From Blattamonas nauphoetae (lineage: Eukaryota; Preaxostyla; Oxymonadida), in contig JARBJD010000128.1 in the NCBI GenBank assembly GCA_033064195.1, positions 1 through 64,000 of the forward strand: 64,000 bases of DNA, given 5' to 3'. Shown here in pieces: positions 29,801-42,448 of this stretch. The stretch's first letter is position 1. The number at the start of each line of letters is the position of its first letter. The notes under the pieces are model-generated. The model saw only the letters and a program-made list of their open reading frames with translations. It searched no databases and had not been told where the DNA came from. Made by a program: the position numbers and the translations under genes.

Positions 29801-32800
29801 AAAAGTTCGATTTCGTCCTTCTCCTCCCTCTCCTCCTCCTCCTCTCCCTCCCCACCCATCTCCTCTTCCTCCTCCTTCACTCCCGTCCAGAACGGAGTGT
29901 TTGGATTGTACACTTTCAGAGACACCAACCTTCTCTTTGGCAGTCGTGGTGTTGCCTCCTCCACTCTTTGTTCGGGTTCAGGAGAGAGCGGTGTGGGGGC
30001 TGATGTTGGGCTGTCTCTGTTCTCACTCGTTCTGAACAGATCGGTGAGTGTCTGCTGTGCTGTCTGTCGCATCGGTTGAGTGGCGAACGATGACAGTCTG
30101 TTCGGCTGGTTGGAAACAATAAATGTTGCGAATGATGGATCTGACGTCATCGGTGTTCGAGAAGGCTGTGTTTGTGTTGTGGAGATCATCGAATCAGCCA
30201 AATCTGGACTCTCGCTCTTCGAAGTGGTGGATGGAGACACTGTCCGAACATACTCCTTCGGTTTTGGATCAATTGAGGATTTTTTGGGCGAGAAAAACGA
30301 AGTTATGGTTCTGTTTTTCGATTCTTCGCCGGAAACAACGGGAGAATACGATGGGGAGGATGGCGGGGTCTCTTCTCTCACAACTGTCTCTGCTTGAGAC
30401 GAGTCAGATTGGTTGGAGAAGAGTGAACTGAATCTCTCGTTCAGTTCCTTCTCCATCTGTTCTTTCTGTTTTCTGATTCTTTCCTGCTCTTCGATCTTCT
30501 TCTGTCTCAGCTCCTCCATCCTCTTCCTCTCCTCTTCCTCTTTCAACTTCTGCATCTTCTCTTTCTCCTCCTTCCTCCCGTTGACCCTTTCCAACGTCAT
30601 TTCTATCTCCTCCTCACGCGGTGCTCCCTCCAACACGAAGAAGTTCAGCACCTTCCCTCTCCACAACCCATCAATCGCTGATTCTGTGTTCGAACGCATC
30701 ATTCTCTCCACCCGCTGGCCGCCCTCAAGCTGGATCCCGGTGCCTCTCCTTCTGCCCTTCGCGTTGTTCGAGTGTGTCGTTGTGTCTGATTCGGTCATTT
30801 TCCAGATGTGCATTCTGTCTTCTTCAATTCCTGTGTATTGCTGAATCAGACTGCGAAGAGCTCCCAGCGATGTCGATGCTGACAGCGAGAGTGATGTGAA
30901 TGAGGTGAGAGTGTTGGCGAAGAGAGAAGCTGGCAGAACTGCTTCCTCACTTCCTCTGTGAACGCGGAGATACGCTGGTGGCGGGAGAGGGCAGGTCTCA
31001 GAGTCGACAGGAACACGAGAAAGTGAAGAAGGGATGGAGAAGAAGGGATTCGGGTCGTTGAGAAGTGACGGGATGAACGGCTGGTTGGTGTCGTTTTCCT
31101 GAATCCGTTTCCGTCTTTTCCTTTCTGCCTCTTTCTGCTCCTCCACCCACTCTGTTTGGATGTCTCGTCGTCGAGCGAGGAGAACAGCTGGGTCGACAGA
31201 ATGAGACGAAGTTTCTGACCAGATTCTGATTTTGATCAGGTTCTGCCGAGCTTTGTCGGCGAGGATGCCAGCTGAGTCGAGAGAACGATAGAAAATGATG
31301 AGAATGCGAGAAAAACAGAAGAGATTCGAGAACACGTCAATCAAAAGAATGATGAACACACCTTCGATGTGTCGTGGAATCGATGCTGTTGGTGTTTGAC
31401 ACAACACAGCCTCGGCAACATCAGCGCGGATGTAGAACAGAAAATACGCACACGGGATCGACGACGAGGGGTAATTCGATCTGAGAGAGGGGAAAATGAA
31501 AGAATTGTCAGAATATGGGAAACAAACCCTCCTCTGCCCCAACTGCTCTGTCGAACTTCGTCTTTTGGAACGCGGCGAACACGGCCGTCGTTGAAGCAGA
31601 ACCAATCGACATCGTCATTCCGCTCAATCCACTCGTCACAATCTGAACAGGAAAGGACGAAAAGCGAGAGATGAAAGGAACAACGGAGAAGAGAAACAGA
31701 AACTCGAACAAATTCAAATCTGAATAATGAACCAGAAGCCACTCCCTCTTCACACTTCTCAGCGACATCCTCACTGCGGGGTGAGGTTTCGGAGCGATGA
31801 ACGCAAAATAATGGCCAGACAGTGACGACCCAGAATGGACGAGGATGGAGTGGAGGGTGTACAGACAGCACGCACGCTGATCCGTCGCCTGTTCTGGAAT
31901 CGCAGGCTGGTCTTCAGGAAGCTCTGGTTGGACCTGTGTCTCAGCCACGTAGGGAGAGGGAGAGGACGCGTGGAAGGGGTGGGATGAGTATGGATGGAAT
32001 GACGTGGATTCGGTCGTCGGTGGAGGTGTTTCTTCAGCGACGAGAGAGTTGAGTGAGTGTGGTGGGAGTTGGGTGGATGAGGAGAGGATAGTTGGAGATG
32101 GAAGATGTGATGATTGCGGCAGATTCGTCCCCATTCCAAGTGAAGGTGAGGTGGCTTGGTGCAAACTCGTCGTAAACTGGAGCATCGACGAGTGCGGAGC
32201 GGATGGTGTGAGAGGGGCAGATCCGAGTTTGACTGACGATGAGAACGACGGCGAGGCAGCGGGGAAAGGAAGAGTGGAGATGTTGGTTGGGTCTCGCTGC
32301 ATTCCTGTTCCCTGGAATTCGGTCTCGACGATCTCGACAGGTGTATTGGAGTAAGCGTTCGGAACAAAGGACGAGATGAGCGGTTGGGCCTGTTCAAAGG
32401 GCGGGGAAGGGTTGTTGGAGTGTTTGATGGAGGGTGATGTCTGTGGGAGTGTGTGCCCTCCCCCAGACAGCGTCAGATTGTCCAAAATTGGTTGGAAGGC
32501 TGTGCGGAGATCCTCGTCCATTTCACTCCACTCGACGCTCGTGCATGTGATGGAGGACGTTGAGGGAGAGTCCGGAGTTTGATAGTCTCCGCTTGGGGAG
32601 GGCGGTTTGGGGGAGAATGAGTCGTGGCTGTGGGTGTTGTTCTTTGGGTGCTTTCGCTTTGATTTTGAGTGTAAGCTGTTCTGTGATGACGTATAATCAT
32701 CGTTTTGCGCTCGTAGTCGCTCGTATTTCTTTCTTCTCTCTTCTTTTCGTGCTTTCTTTCTTTGCTTCTCGATGTCGTGTTTCTGTTTTGGAGATGGAGT

Positions 32801-34671
32801 AGCAACGTAGTGAGCAAGAGACAGTGTCATCGGAAAGGTGAATGACGACGACAATTTGCTGAAATTTCTGAAAAATGGGAAGAGAATGATAAAGGTATTC
32901 ACAGAAGAGAATGAGGACAATATGAATGAATGCTTTCAAGAGAAAAGCAAACTGGAGATATGGACTATATTCCCACCGCATCAGCTGGAGCGATAGAACA
33001 GGTGGGAGAGACAAAAAGCGTGTTTCCTTCGAGGAAGAGAGAGGGATGGTGCAGAAAGATAAAAGCATACCTTCACGGCATCCTGCATCCCAAACTGCTC
33101 TGTATTCCATTTGTTCTCTCCTTCCATGATTTCGCCCTCTGTATATCGATCGAGCGCATCCTCAACCGATTCACAATTTTTCACTTCCAACTGCACATCC
33201 CAAATCTTTTCTTCGCGGACCCGCTCAAAAGAAATGTTCCGGCAATGCAGAGAGATCATAATACTTCCTTCGTAGAGCAGAGGAAGGGCCCTTCCGAATG
33301 ATGAGAACTCGATCTTGTCTTGGATTTTCTCAAACAGTTTCCGCTTCATCTCCCCGACATCGTTCTGAATGAATGATTCATACTGAGACCAGCCGAATGC
33401 TCTTGTCAATTCCACAGTGGAGACAGCAGATGTCGATGTCTGGAGGTTGTAGAACAGTCGTTGGAGAGCTGAGAGAAGAGCGAGGCGTTTGGTCGGCCGT
33501 GCATGGAGCGATGAATATCCAGATGATGAGGATGACGACGATGATGAGAAATCCTGTCGGGGTTCGGACGGGATATGATAAACGACCTGAAAGAGAATGA
33601 TGATCGATGGAGCATTGATTGGAGAAGAATAACAGACCCATCTGAACAATCCTGTATGGAAAAGTGCCTGGAGGAGTGAATTGAGATAACAGGTTGCTCC
33701 TTGGTTGGTCAGTCCAACAAAAACATCAGCTGAGATTTCATCATGTCTTTGAATGGGGATTGCGTAGACAGATGAAGCAAGAGGTGAAGAAGTGTTCAAT
33801 TCAGGTGATATGGTGGGATTTCGGAACGGTGACCAGACTTGGCGTGGAACAACCTCGAATGAGGGTTCTTCGGAGGTGAGCTGAGAATGGACGAATAAAA
33901 ATGAAGAAAATGAAGAAAAGAGTCAGAAGAAAGCATGGGAGGAGAGACAATAGTGGAGGAAATGGTTCGGAGGGAGAGAAATTGTGAGAAGTGTTGTCGG
34001 ACAGACAGTGATGTCAACTTTGACAGTAAAGTGACCATCTTCAATCCAACAGCCATCATCGAGCATTTTGGAGGACTGGATCCAATTCTTCTGGCCACTG
34101 TCATGTTGTTGGAAGGAATAATCTGTGTCGAAGGAAACCATGAACGGTTCCTGCGTTGTAGGAGCAGAGGTGGATGGCATAAGAGTGAATGCCACCTTTA
34201 CATGAGATGAAAAGCGAGAGGAGTCCCTTTGCTGAAAGAAAGAAGAAGAGATTAGTGAAAATTGTTGGACAAGAAAAAGGAGTGATTGAGAAAGATAGGA
34301 ACTGAAAAGAATGACGATGCTCAGAAAAAGTCGAAGAAGGATGATCAAATTTCAGAAATAAGTGGTGAATATCCAAGTTTTCCTCAAATTCAAACCACAA
34401 GGATGAGATATAGTCCGATGCTCTCCGAAGTCTTTGGAGCAAGTAGACGTAAATACCTATAAAAAATCCAGGAAAGAAAACTGTAAAATGGAAACCATTC
34501 TTCGTCAAAGGCCCTGAAGCGTTCCGATTCATAGGATAGGCTTGGTGGGAATGGGAGATGGAGGGTGTGAGAGAAGGAAGCAGGGAGAGAAGGTGTAAGT
34601 GGAAGGAGATCAGGAGAGAGGGACGGAGGAGCGGGAGAAGGTGAGTCCTGATGGATACTGTCAGTATCCAT
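26804..34671 (-). CDS. USP7-like ubiquitin carboxyl-terminal hydrolase
   Basis: The gene runs from the ATG at 34,671 down to a stop at 26,804, with about ten short GT-AG introns and over 2000 residues. A MATH domain comes first (SESIGLYL, then FSSHVKVAFTLMPSTS and FQQHDSGQKNWIQSSKMLDD). The catalytic domain has the Cys box FVGLTNQGATCYLNSLLQ near 33,730, FGWSQYESFIQNDVGEM, SLPPVLSLQLMRWEYSP, the His box YTLHSILVHSGSSLSGHYF near 31,860 and DWFCFNDGRVRRV near 31,590. The order and the VYHIP, ALQRLFYNLQ and YDIQL-like pieces match USP7/UBP15. A Ser/Pro-rich insertion of roughly 300 residues splits the catalytic domain before the His box. The C-terminal half has ubiquitin-like folds, a long Lys/Glu coiled coil and acidic stretches. 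It presumably removes ubiquitin from nuclear proteins. The catalytic residues look intact. Confidence 0.9.
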
Positions 34672-34737
34672 GCACTGAAAGAAAAAAAGTGGGATCTCCC
34701 CTTCCTCTGTCATTCTAACAACTATTCTTCAATAAAC

Positions 34738-36132
34738 ATGAGTTTTCTCAAGAATCCATCTGTATTATTGCTTTTTTCCTTCCTATCTTTTTCTCTATTC
34801 TCCTTATTAACCGATTCGAGTAGAAACACTCTACTCACCAATCACAGGATATTGTCAAAACAAAACGAGCACATTCATCCAAATCTCGGCAAAATGTTTG
34901 CTTTTTCACTGTTCATTGGATTGAATTCACTTTCTCACGGAATCTTCCCACGCCATCGTCATTTCAAGGTTAATCGAAAAACCAGGAAATTAGAAGTTAA
35001 TTCTCAACGAGCTCTCACTCAATGTAATCACTCCAACTATATTTCTGTTGTGCCATCCGCCCAATTCGGATTAACCGATACATTGATCACCTGGAAGTGG
35101 TCAACTGGAAACAGAACTCATTGTGTGAAAATCCTCCATCCTTATCTCTTAACTGTCCTTCCAGTGTCCTTCAATCGAACATTTCTTTCGATTTCTCCCA
35201 AGAAAGACGCTAGCGTGGAATCGAAACAGAGATCTCAAGAATCAACGAAACACAACAATACACACGACGAGGCCGTCATTCTTCCAGACGTTGAAAGTAC
35301 CGAAGAAGACAGTGACATCATTAACTCTGATGACTCTGTCCATTCAACACGGAAACGCCACATTTCAGTTTTTGACGACGAAGCGAGTGAAGGGGAAGAA
35401 AGCGAAGATGGGACATCAAGTCACTCCTCATCTGATGAAGTCTCTGATCTGAATGAACTTGAAGAACATCATTTCCGGCGACGTGAGAAAGATAGACACA
35501 AAAGAGAGAAGATGAAACGTGCGAATCCTGAATCATATATCGAAAGTGAAAGCGAAATTGAAGAAAGAGAGATTGAAACAGAACGACTCCGCACTGGAGG
35601 CGAAGATGTCTTGTTTGAGGACGAAGCTCTCACAACGAGACGTCTGAGGAGACGACAAGAGCCTCTATACAAAGAACTTGCAAGAAAATATGGGCAGGAG
35701 AGAGCAAAGGATTCTGCCGGGAGGTACTTCACTTCTCAACTCGATTCAGATGAAGATGATGTGAGCGGTGAGTCTGGTGACGAAAGTGATGAGGATGGAG
35801 CGATGACGATTGATGATACAAGCGATCTGTCATCAATGGAAGATATTCAGGTGATGGGTGATGAAGGGTATGAATTGATCCAGCGCAAACAATGGAAAGA
35901 GCAGACGAAAAGGCCCAAACCCAAAGTTGTTGTTAAAGTTACTGTTGGAAAAGAACCAAACCAAATAAAGCTTCAACAGCAAAGGCAAAAAGAAATTGAA
36001 GCTGAACGGATTTTTGAAGAGACAATGAAAGAGAATAAGAAGCAGTGTGAATCAGTTGGAAATAACTCGATGCAAGAAGGGATAAAGACAAAGAAACTTC
36101 TTCAAATCGACGAAAGTGAGAGCGATGATTGA
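34738..36132 (+). CDS. acidic, charged hypothetical protein
   Basis: The uninterrupted frame of 464 residues starts MSFLKNPSVLLLF. From residue about 160 it is very rich in Ser, Asp and Glu (DDEASEGEESEDGTSSHSSS, then RRREKDRHKREKMKRANPES) and ends with a Lys-rich helix (QQQRQKEIEAERIFEETMKE). This composition is typical of nuclear or chromatin-associated disordered proteins. The hydrophobic start could be a signal peptide. However, GTATTATTGC to CGAGTAG after codon 8 looks like a 62-bp intron, and removing it gives a hydrophilic start. The true N-terminus is therefore uncertain. The gene is divergent to the USP7-like gene with under 100 bp between the start codons, so a shared promoter is likely. 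Confidence 0.6.
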   Translation: MSFLKNPSVLLLFSFLSFSLFSLLTDSSRNTLLTNHRILSKQNEHIHPNLGKMFAFSLFIGLNSLSHGIFPRHRHFKVNRKTRKLEVNSQRALTQCNHSNYISVVPSAQFGLTDTLITWKWSTGNRTHCVKILHPYLLTVLPVSFNRTFLSISPKKDASVESKQRSQESTKHNNTHDEAVILPDVESTEEDSDIINSDDSVHSTRKRHISVFDDEASEGEESEDGTSSHSSSDEVSDLNELEEHHFRRREKDRHKREKMKRANPESYIESESEIEEREIETERLRTGGEDVLFEDEALTTRRLRRRQEPLYKELARKYGQERAKDSAGRYFTSQLDSDEDDVSGESGDESDEDGAMTIDDTSDLSSMEDIQVMGDEGYELIQRKQWKEQTKRPKPKVVVKVTVGKEPNQIKLQQQRQKEIEAERIFEETMKENKKQCESVGNNSMQEGIKTKKLLQIDESESDD

Positions 36133-36212
36133 ACATTTCATAATTTCAGATCGGAAAAGCATCTGGGTGTTTTTTCTCTTCTCGAAAGAATGGGTTATGG
36201 TCACGTGTGATC

Positions 36213-37630
36213 ATGGCGTCGACCACACGCTCAAACGACGACCTCAGTAATTCAATCAACCAATTAGATGCCAAATTATCAAAAGATGTCGAAGATGGAA
36301 AGTATCTCGAAGCAGAACACACTCGTCGCCAACTCGTCGTCTTAGGGCTGAAACAACGGTCATCTGAACGATCTCAACTCATCGAAAAGCATCGTCAAGA
36401 TCAGGCTAACCTAAAGGCAGAGTATGATTCAAAAATGGATAATTTTAAATCGAAATGGGACAAGAAACTCAGGTCTTTTGAGACGGAAGCAGAACAGAAA
36501 ATTGAAGAGGTTAAGGTCTGTTGAACCACAATTTCTGAATGTCTTTGGCTCCATTGATGCCTTTTTCGTTCTCTTTTTGCCTGGAGTCTCTTCATTCGTC
36601 ATAATTTTCTCAACTTCACCCACATCTCTGTTTCTCATTCTATCCGCGTTGACTGTCATCTAGAAACAAGCAACTGCCGAGCTTGAATCGACCAAATCAA
36701 AAGGATCCCAAACATCTCCTCGAAAACCAAAACCATCCCAAAAACTCCAAAATCTTCGACTCCGCGAGAAACACCTCGCAGCGATGCAAGAGTATGTTTT
36801 TTGAAAATATTTCAGATGCCGGTCTTTGCCGTTTGTTCTCATTCGTTGGACGGGTCCAATCCTTTCTGCTGTTCCATCACGGTTCTTTTGTGATTTTCTG
36901 AATCTATCTCAGTTTTTATGGTGCACAAAGCATCAAACTCCAGGCTGATCAGACTGTATGATGCTATTCCATTCAGAACTCGATTTCACCCATTTTCCAT
37001 TGCAACATCTTCTCTCCCCGGTCTCATGATTCCTTTAGGAGAAAGATGAATACAATGCCTACAAAAAACGGCTTGAAGACCAGCACCAACAGAAAGTCCG
37101 ACGTGTTGAGCGAGAAACCACAAAGAAAATCCAGGACATCCTCGCTGAGACAGACGCCAAACGGCAGGCACTTTATTCTGAACGGGGACTTGATGCAGCA
37201 TTGTATGGCGAATTATGACGTTAAAACGTCCAAAACTATCATCTATTCAAGATCTAAGTCAATTCGGACGTTTTCTCAGCTCGATTGTTCTTCCCATTTT
37301 TATTGTCCTCATTTGTTACCTTCTCTTGTTTTTTCATTATTCTTTGGCTTTGTTGTGGTATCTTCTTTCAGAATCGAACAGCGCTATCAAGATCTCGTCT
37401 CAGAAGAAAAAGCATCCTTTGAACGAGCTCTCCACTTATTTGATCTCGCTGAGCATCGATCAGGTGATATGAACGCCTCTCGCACTCTCCCACAATCCAA
37501 AACATCAAACACATCTCCAAAACAATCTACATCTTACACTTCAAAAACACAAACAAAACACGAGACTAATCAAACCCCTGCTTCCCATCGACCGCCCCTC
37601 CTTCAGTCTATCGCGTCTGAATCGATGTAA
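36213..37630 (+). CDS. coiled-coil hypothetical protein, five exons
   Basis: The exons 36213-36515, 36664-36791, 36913-36955, 37039-37202 and 37372-37630 join to 897 bp (298 residues), all with GT-AG borders. The start MASTTRSNDDLSNSIN is the first ATG in frame. Most of the protein is a continuous coiled coil: KYLEAEHTRRQLVVLGLKQR, SERSQLIEKHRQDQANLKAE, YNAYKKRLEDQHQQKVRRVE and YQDLVSEEKASFERALHLFD. The tail is Ser/Thr-rich. Coiled coils of this type are common in axonemal and basal-body proteins, and the next gene is WDR90-like, but no specific family is recognised. No frame breaks. Confidence 0.75.
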
Positions 37631-37851
37631 GCAGAAGTAAGGGATCTCATATTTTCATGTCTGCCCCAGTCCTGAACAAGGGTTTGGGGGAACATTCTGA
37701 ACAATTCATTAAATTCTTCATTTTTTTCATCGAGACGACAATTTTTTTCCCAGAATATTACTGAAAATGGCCAGGACATTGGCTCGGTCAGAGAACTTGT
37801 TTTTGATCTGGACCATTGACAAATTGTCACACCCCAACCGAGATTCTCGAC

Positions 37852-39060
37852 ATGGCACTATCCCTACCACCACTTCCCTTCATGTCAAAGTCACTTTTTT
37901 CTTATGAGCTAACCAACAACTACACAAATCAACCTCCAAAATGCTTCATCAACATGTTCGTTCAGCGCCGAACGCCAAATACACTCTTAGGATTTCTTGA
38001 CGGGAAATCTCCCTCTATTGCAGTTTTCTCTCTCAAAGTATATCTCTCCTCATCGTAAAAAATCCAATTTTATCACAATCTCAGTTTCAGATAAAGTGCC
38101 TATGTTCCTCCTCCTCAAAAAACCACAAAACTTCAGCCCGCCCTCACCATCAGACTCTTTCCTTTATTTCATGCATCATTATCATCAAGAGGTTTCAGTG
38201 ACACAGGAAAAAATATTTCACAGATTTTGGAAAATGCAAACAACGTTCTCCTTGACTTGTGTCATCGAACCGTCACCCACAGTTAACCCTCCACAGACCC
38301 TTATAAACCCTTCGGTATTTGACATGGAGTATGTCATCACTCGGATACAATCTTATCTCCCGGAAGGTGATAGCCCACTCCTCTATTCGTCCGTTCTCGT
38401 CCCATCAGCCAATGTCAGTTGGATCCCGGATGACGATCTTACTGACGCCCAAATCAAAGATCAGGAAGTTGAAAAGGCAAATTTCCAAAGATATATGGAA
38501 ATATTACACCAAAACTTACGGACACTGAGGAAAGGAAGCACAGTCCACCTTCTGGTGTCCCCCTTTTGGCGTGAAGGACAAACTCACTATTTTGTGATGA
38601 GAGATTGTTTCCGCGAGCCATCTTCTGCGATGTGAACCACCTCAATCTGACTCATTCGCCCATCGTCGCTCTCTCGTACCTCGTGAGTGTGCAGATGCAA
38701 TTGCTTTGTTTTTGCACTTTTACACACTTTATTGTTTTTCTTTTTTCGAAGAAATTTTTCATCATCTCAAACGATCAATCAATCACTCCATTGACGCATG
38801 TATTTTTCACTGCCATTTGTAAAAACAGCGAAATCACCATCATCTTTACAATTGCATACATCATAAGTCCACCCAGTCAGATTCTAGCTTTATTTACATC
38901 CATAGTGGTGTGCGGAGAGGGACAATTGTCTGAGTATGTTGTCGGGATCTTTGACTTGAGGCCCGATCGAGGAGCTAACTTGATGACCTTTCATGTTCCC
39001 TGTTTGTCTTCGAACCCATTCTCACAATACTGTCATTTTTTCCTTCTTTTTCGGATTCAT
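37852..39060 (+). CDS. upstream exons, possibly the 5' part of the WDR90-like gene
   Basis: Coding stretches in order are 37852-38037 (MALSLPPLPFMSKSLFSYEL), 38,090-38,610 (with MQTTFSLTCVIEPSPTVNPP and STVHLLVSPFWREGQTHYFV) and 38,610-39,060 (with FCDVNHLNLTHSPIVALSYL, an intron at 38,684 ending near 38,750, then VVCGEGQLSEYVVGIFDLRP). The last block has a WD-repeat look. Two joins do not keep frame: the first intron phase does not fit, and near 38,605 the reading moves by one base. This could be sequencing error, a missed exon or decay. A fusion to the CFAP20-domain part follows from the splice near 39,027-39,070, but WDR90 proteins elsewhere begin at that domain. Confidence 0.45.
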
Positions 39061-39067
39061 CCTTAGT

Positions 39068-42000
39068 GAAACAAACTCCATTTGTTTCTCTCCTCGATGT
39101 CATCCCGGGTCCCTCACGAGGCATTGAAGGGGGTGTTCAGAGAACATATGTTTGACATCGCCTTTATTTGAACTCCTATTTCATGTATCCAGGATCGAAC
39201 GATCAGGACGAGCTGTATCCAGATATCAGGAAAGCTGACAGAACGGAATTCACTCAGCTTCCCGAATCCATCACTGAAGCAATCTCTGAGGTTATATGGA
39301 AGATATCTCTACGTACAGGTACTCACTGATCATGTTCTTCATTTTCTCGCTTCTTTCTCTCAACATAATCCAAAGTGCAAAATACCAAACCCAGCCCCTC
39401 TCGATGCGTCTATCCGCTTTACTGTTCGAAACACCTCATATACCACATGTTCATTTGTGTTTGATTTGACCAAGCGGACACTATCTGTATCTTTTTCTCA
39501 ACAATACTCTCCTCAGCACCAAAATTCAATCATCTCTCTTCCTCTTCCTCTACGTCCAGCAAAATGGACGACGGTATGCATTGACATGATCGGGCTAACA
39601 AGGCGATTCTGTGATGAGAAGTTCACTGAACTTTCCACCCTTAGTTTTCACTCCACCATCTTCATCAAATCAATCTGGACTTCAGACATGAAATTCTCTC
39701 TGCAGGTCTGCCTATTGTATCAATTAACGCTGTATTTCTTTTCAGGATTATCCAACTCAGTTCCACTTTGCTACTCCCACAACCACATCAGCCGAATCAC
39801 CGTACGCGTGGATCGATCTTCCACAATACCTCCTCTCCAGTGGAATAGTGAAAGACGAGATGCCCCAGAAAGATACCCTCACCCTTAAAAAGGATATTCG
39901 AACTCGCCGAGAAATACCTTCTGGGAAGCAGAAAAAAACGGATCAATCAACACAAACACCACACACTGTCAGGGAACATACAGAAGGACTTACCTCGTTT
40001 GGTCAATCACCAACAAAGCTCTCCTTTCATCAAACACCCACACGTCAACTTAACCTCCAAACATTGCTCTTTGGAGAGCTCGAGCCCTTTGGAGCTATTT
40101 GCTCATCAGCCTACTTCCAGAAAAAGCCTCACCAAACACCCATTATTGTGGATGTAAACCATAATACCTTCATCAAACCGCTTGTTCGGCCCACTTTTCA
40201 CTCTTTTTCGCCTCAAACTGACCTCCTGAGTACGTTCCAATTGGTCGACGTTCCATTCCTGGCAGGTCCCTTTCTCCTCACAGCATCAACCACTTCAGAC
40301 GGCCGTTCTTGCTTTGATTTATGGGAATTTCCGTCTTCAGTGGCTCAGTTCAGTCATATTTCTACTTTCGTCCTCTCTCATTCAATCGACTTTTTCACGC
40401 ACAACACACTCCCCTCTCGCTACTCCTGCCCATATTACGATTACCTCCCCAACGATCTCCAAAATATCGCCCAGAAAACCAAGCTAAACTCACCAATCCG
40501 AGAAACACTTCACTTTTCACAAATCACCTGTCTCACCACACCTTCTTCGTTTTCCGTCTATCTTCTTGTTATATCCAACACCCGGACTATTTCTTTGGAA
40601 TACGTGAACACTATTCATCTCGACGACCTGGCTCCTCCTGAGTCTCTCCTCTCACAAGATGCAACTACTTTTCTCCTCCCATCATTCGATTCAGTGTCAA
40701 TTGCTTCGCTTGTCCCTGAGGTGGATGATGTTGCTGTCCGTCATCAACTTAAACTTCACTACGGCCACCATCCTACACAACCGTCTGATCCGACCATCAG
40801 AAAGGTTACACTTGAGATCCCGATCGCCGCAAACCGAAGCCAGTACGCAGCAGTTATCTACCAAAACACACATTTTCGGGCGAACATTTCAATTATTGAT
40901 TTGCAGGAAGCTCGGCTTGCTAACTCACCACTCCACCGAGCCTCGCCTCACCCTGCTCCTACTCGTCGACTCACTTCATTCTTGATTTACCCGTCTCCTT
41001 CATCACAAGACGAGCCGATCTATGTTGTTGGAGATTCTAGTGGGTCTCTGAGCTTGTGGAAATCGACAAACCGATCTCTGCTCGGCATGATCCCGTCTCT
41101 AACGGCGTCTCCCATCACACACCTCGCCCTCTTCAACAAGACGTCTGTTTTAGCCGCAGACAGTGATGGGTCGATCGTAACTCTCTCTCCAAGCGTCCAG
41201 ACTCTGCAGTCGTCGCTCGAGGATTTCTCAGTCTGTGCAAGCACTATTGAATTTGAAGAAGTCGACCGCATGCAGCTTAATCTCCAGATTCACGATTTTG
41301 TGCGAGTGGGTGACGATAAAATCATTTTCCTGACCGCACAAGGCCACCTTCACATCGCACAACGCAATGTCCGCACCCCACCATCCAGTGACTTCAATGG
41401 CTCTACACTATCACCATACAGTGATCGAAGCAGCTTGGCTCCAATTAAAGCGTCGATGGTCCCTGAGCCAGGTGTTGTGGACAACCTCCTCACACCGCCA
41501 CCGATCAATCGGACAGCTGCACTCAAAAACAAAGACTTCCATCCACTGGCTGACAAATGGAGTAATGATCTCGATCCAGGGTCAGCACTGCAACCTTTGC
41601 CTTGGAACGAGACTGGCCACCTTGCTCATCAAATCCCCGTGGAATCGATGATCAAAATGGCCAAAAAGACGAACATTGACGCTTTCGACGATCAAGAAAG
41701 ACCTTCTTCCTTTCGACACCAAAAGAAGAGTTCTGTGAGCACACAATCGCCATCGACGGATCGATACTCAGACAGATTCGAAGGCACAAAATCAGAGTCG
41801 CTCAGACGACTTCCTGACGAGTTCGACGATGAGGCAGAGCGAGCCAAGGATCGGCGGGAGTTGATGGGCGAGAAGAGGAAGGAGGAAAGAAGGAAAGGAA
41901 TCATCGAAATTGCTTCAGACAAGAGAAGGCGAGAAGAGGAAGAAAAGCGAGCACAACACCACCTGAAGGGGCAGGATCAAGCGGTTGATTGGACCACGCA

Positions 42001-42448
42001 GTGGGAGAGGCCAGCAGAAGAGTGGGAAGACGAGGAAGCAGCAATGGAGAAAGACATGGATGCCATGCAGACACAATACGACTATCTCAATCAGTCACCT
42101 TCACCTCACTCCAAACAAACAGATCCACGGGAACGAGTTCTATCTGAAAGGGAGGAGACACGTCACAGGGGAGGGGAAGAGCGGGACGAGAAGGAGATGG
42201 AACGGAAGAGGGAAGAAAAAGAGAATCATAGTCTGTCGTTGGAAGATGATTCTGATTCTGACGACAGACGGGCAAAGGGGGATTATTTTACAACAGCTTT
42301 TGATCCGGACAAACCACTTAGCAAACAGTGAGGAGTGGGCAGCTAATCATCGTTTCAAACCTATAATTTCATTTGCAGTCATCCTAGTTTTTTGTTGTTT
42401 CTCTTTTTAGTCAACTCCACGAGATGAACTTCGTGATCCGACACTAAT
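39068..42448 (+). CDS. WDR90/POC16-like protein: CFAP20 domain plus WD repeats
   Basis: Exon blocks are KQTPFVSLLDVIPGPSRGIE, then ISGKLTERNSLSFPNPSLKQ with LRLYGRYLYVQ, then CKIPNPAPLDASIRFTVRNT, RPAKWTTVCIDMIGLTRRF and KSIWTSDMKFSLQ, DYPTQFHFATPTTTS. This is the order of the N-terminal CFAP20/DUF667 domain of WDR90/POC16, a centriole inner-scaffold protein that binds microtubules. The introns are short and in phase. The long last exon (from about 39,746) has beta-propeller text, for example YVVGDSSGSLSLWKSTNRSL and SVLAADSDGSIVTLSPS. It ends in a charged tail (KRKEERRKGIIEIASDKRRR). The protein is much shorter than animal WDR90, with one recognisable propeller at most. The last intron at 42,330 leads to a stop near 42,448; read-through would stop at 42,331. 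It fits a flagellated host. Confidence 0.72.
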
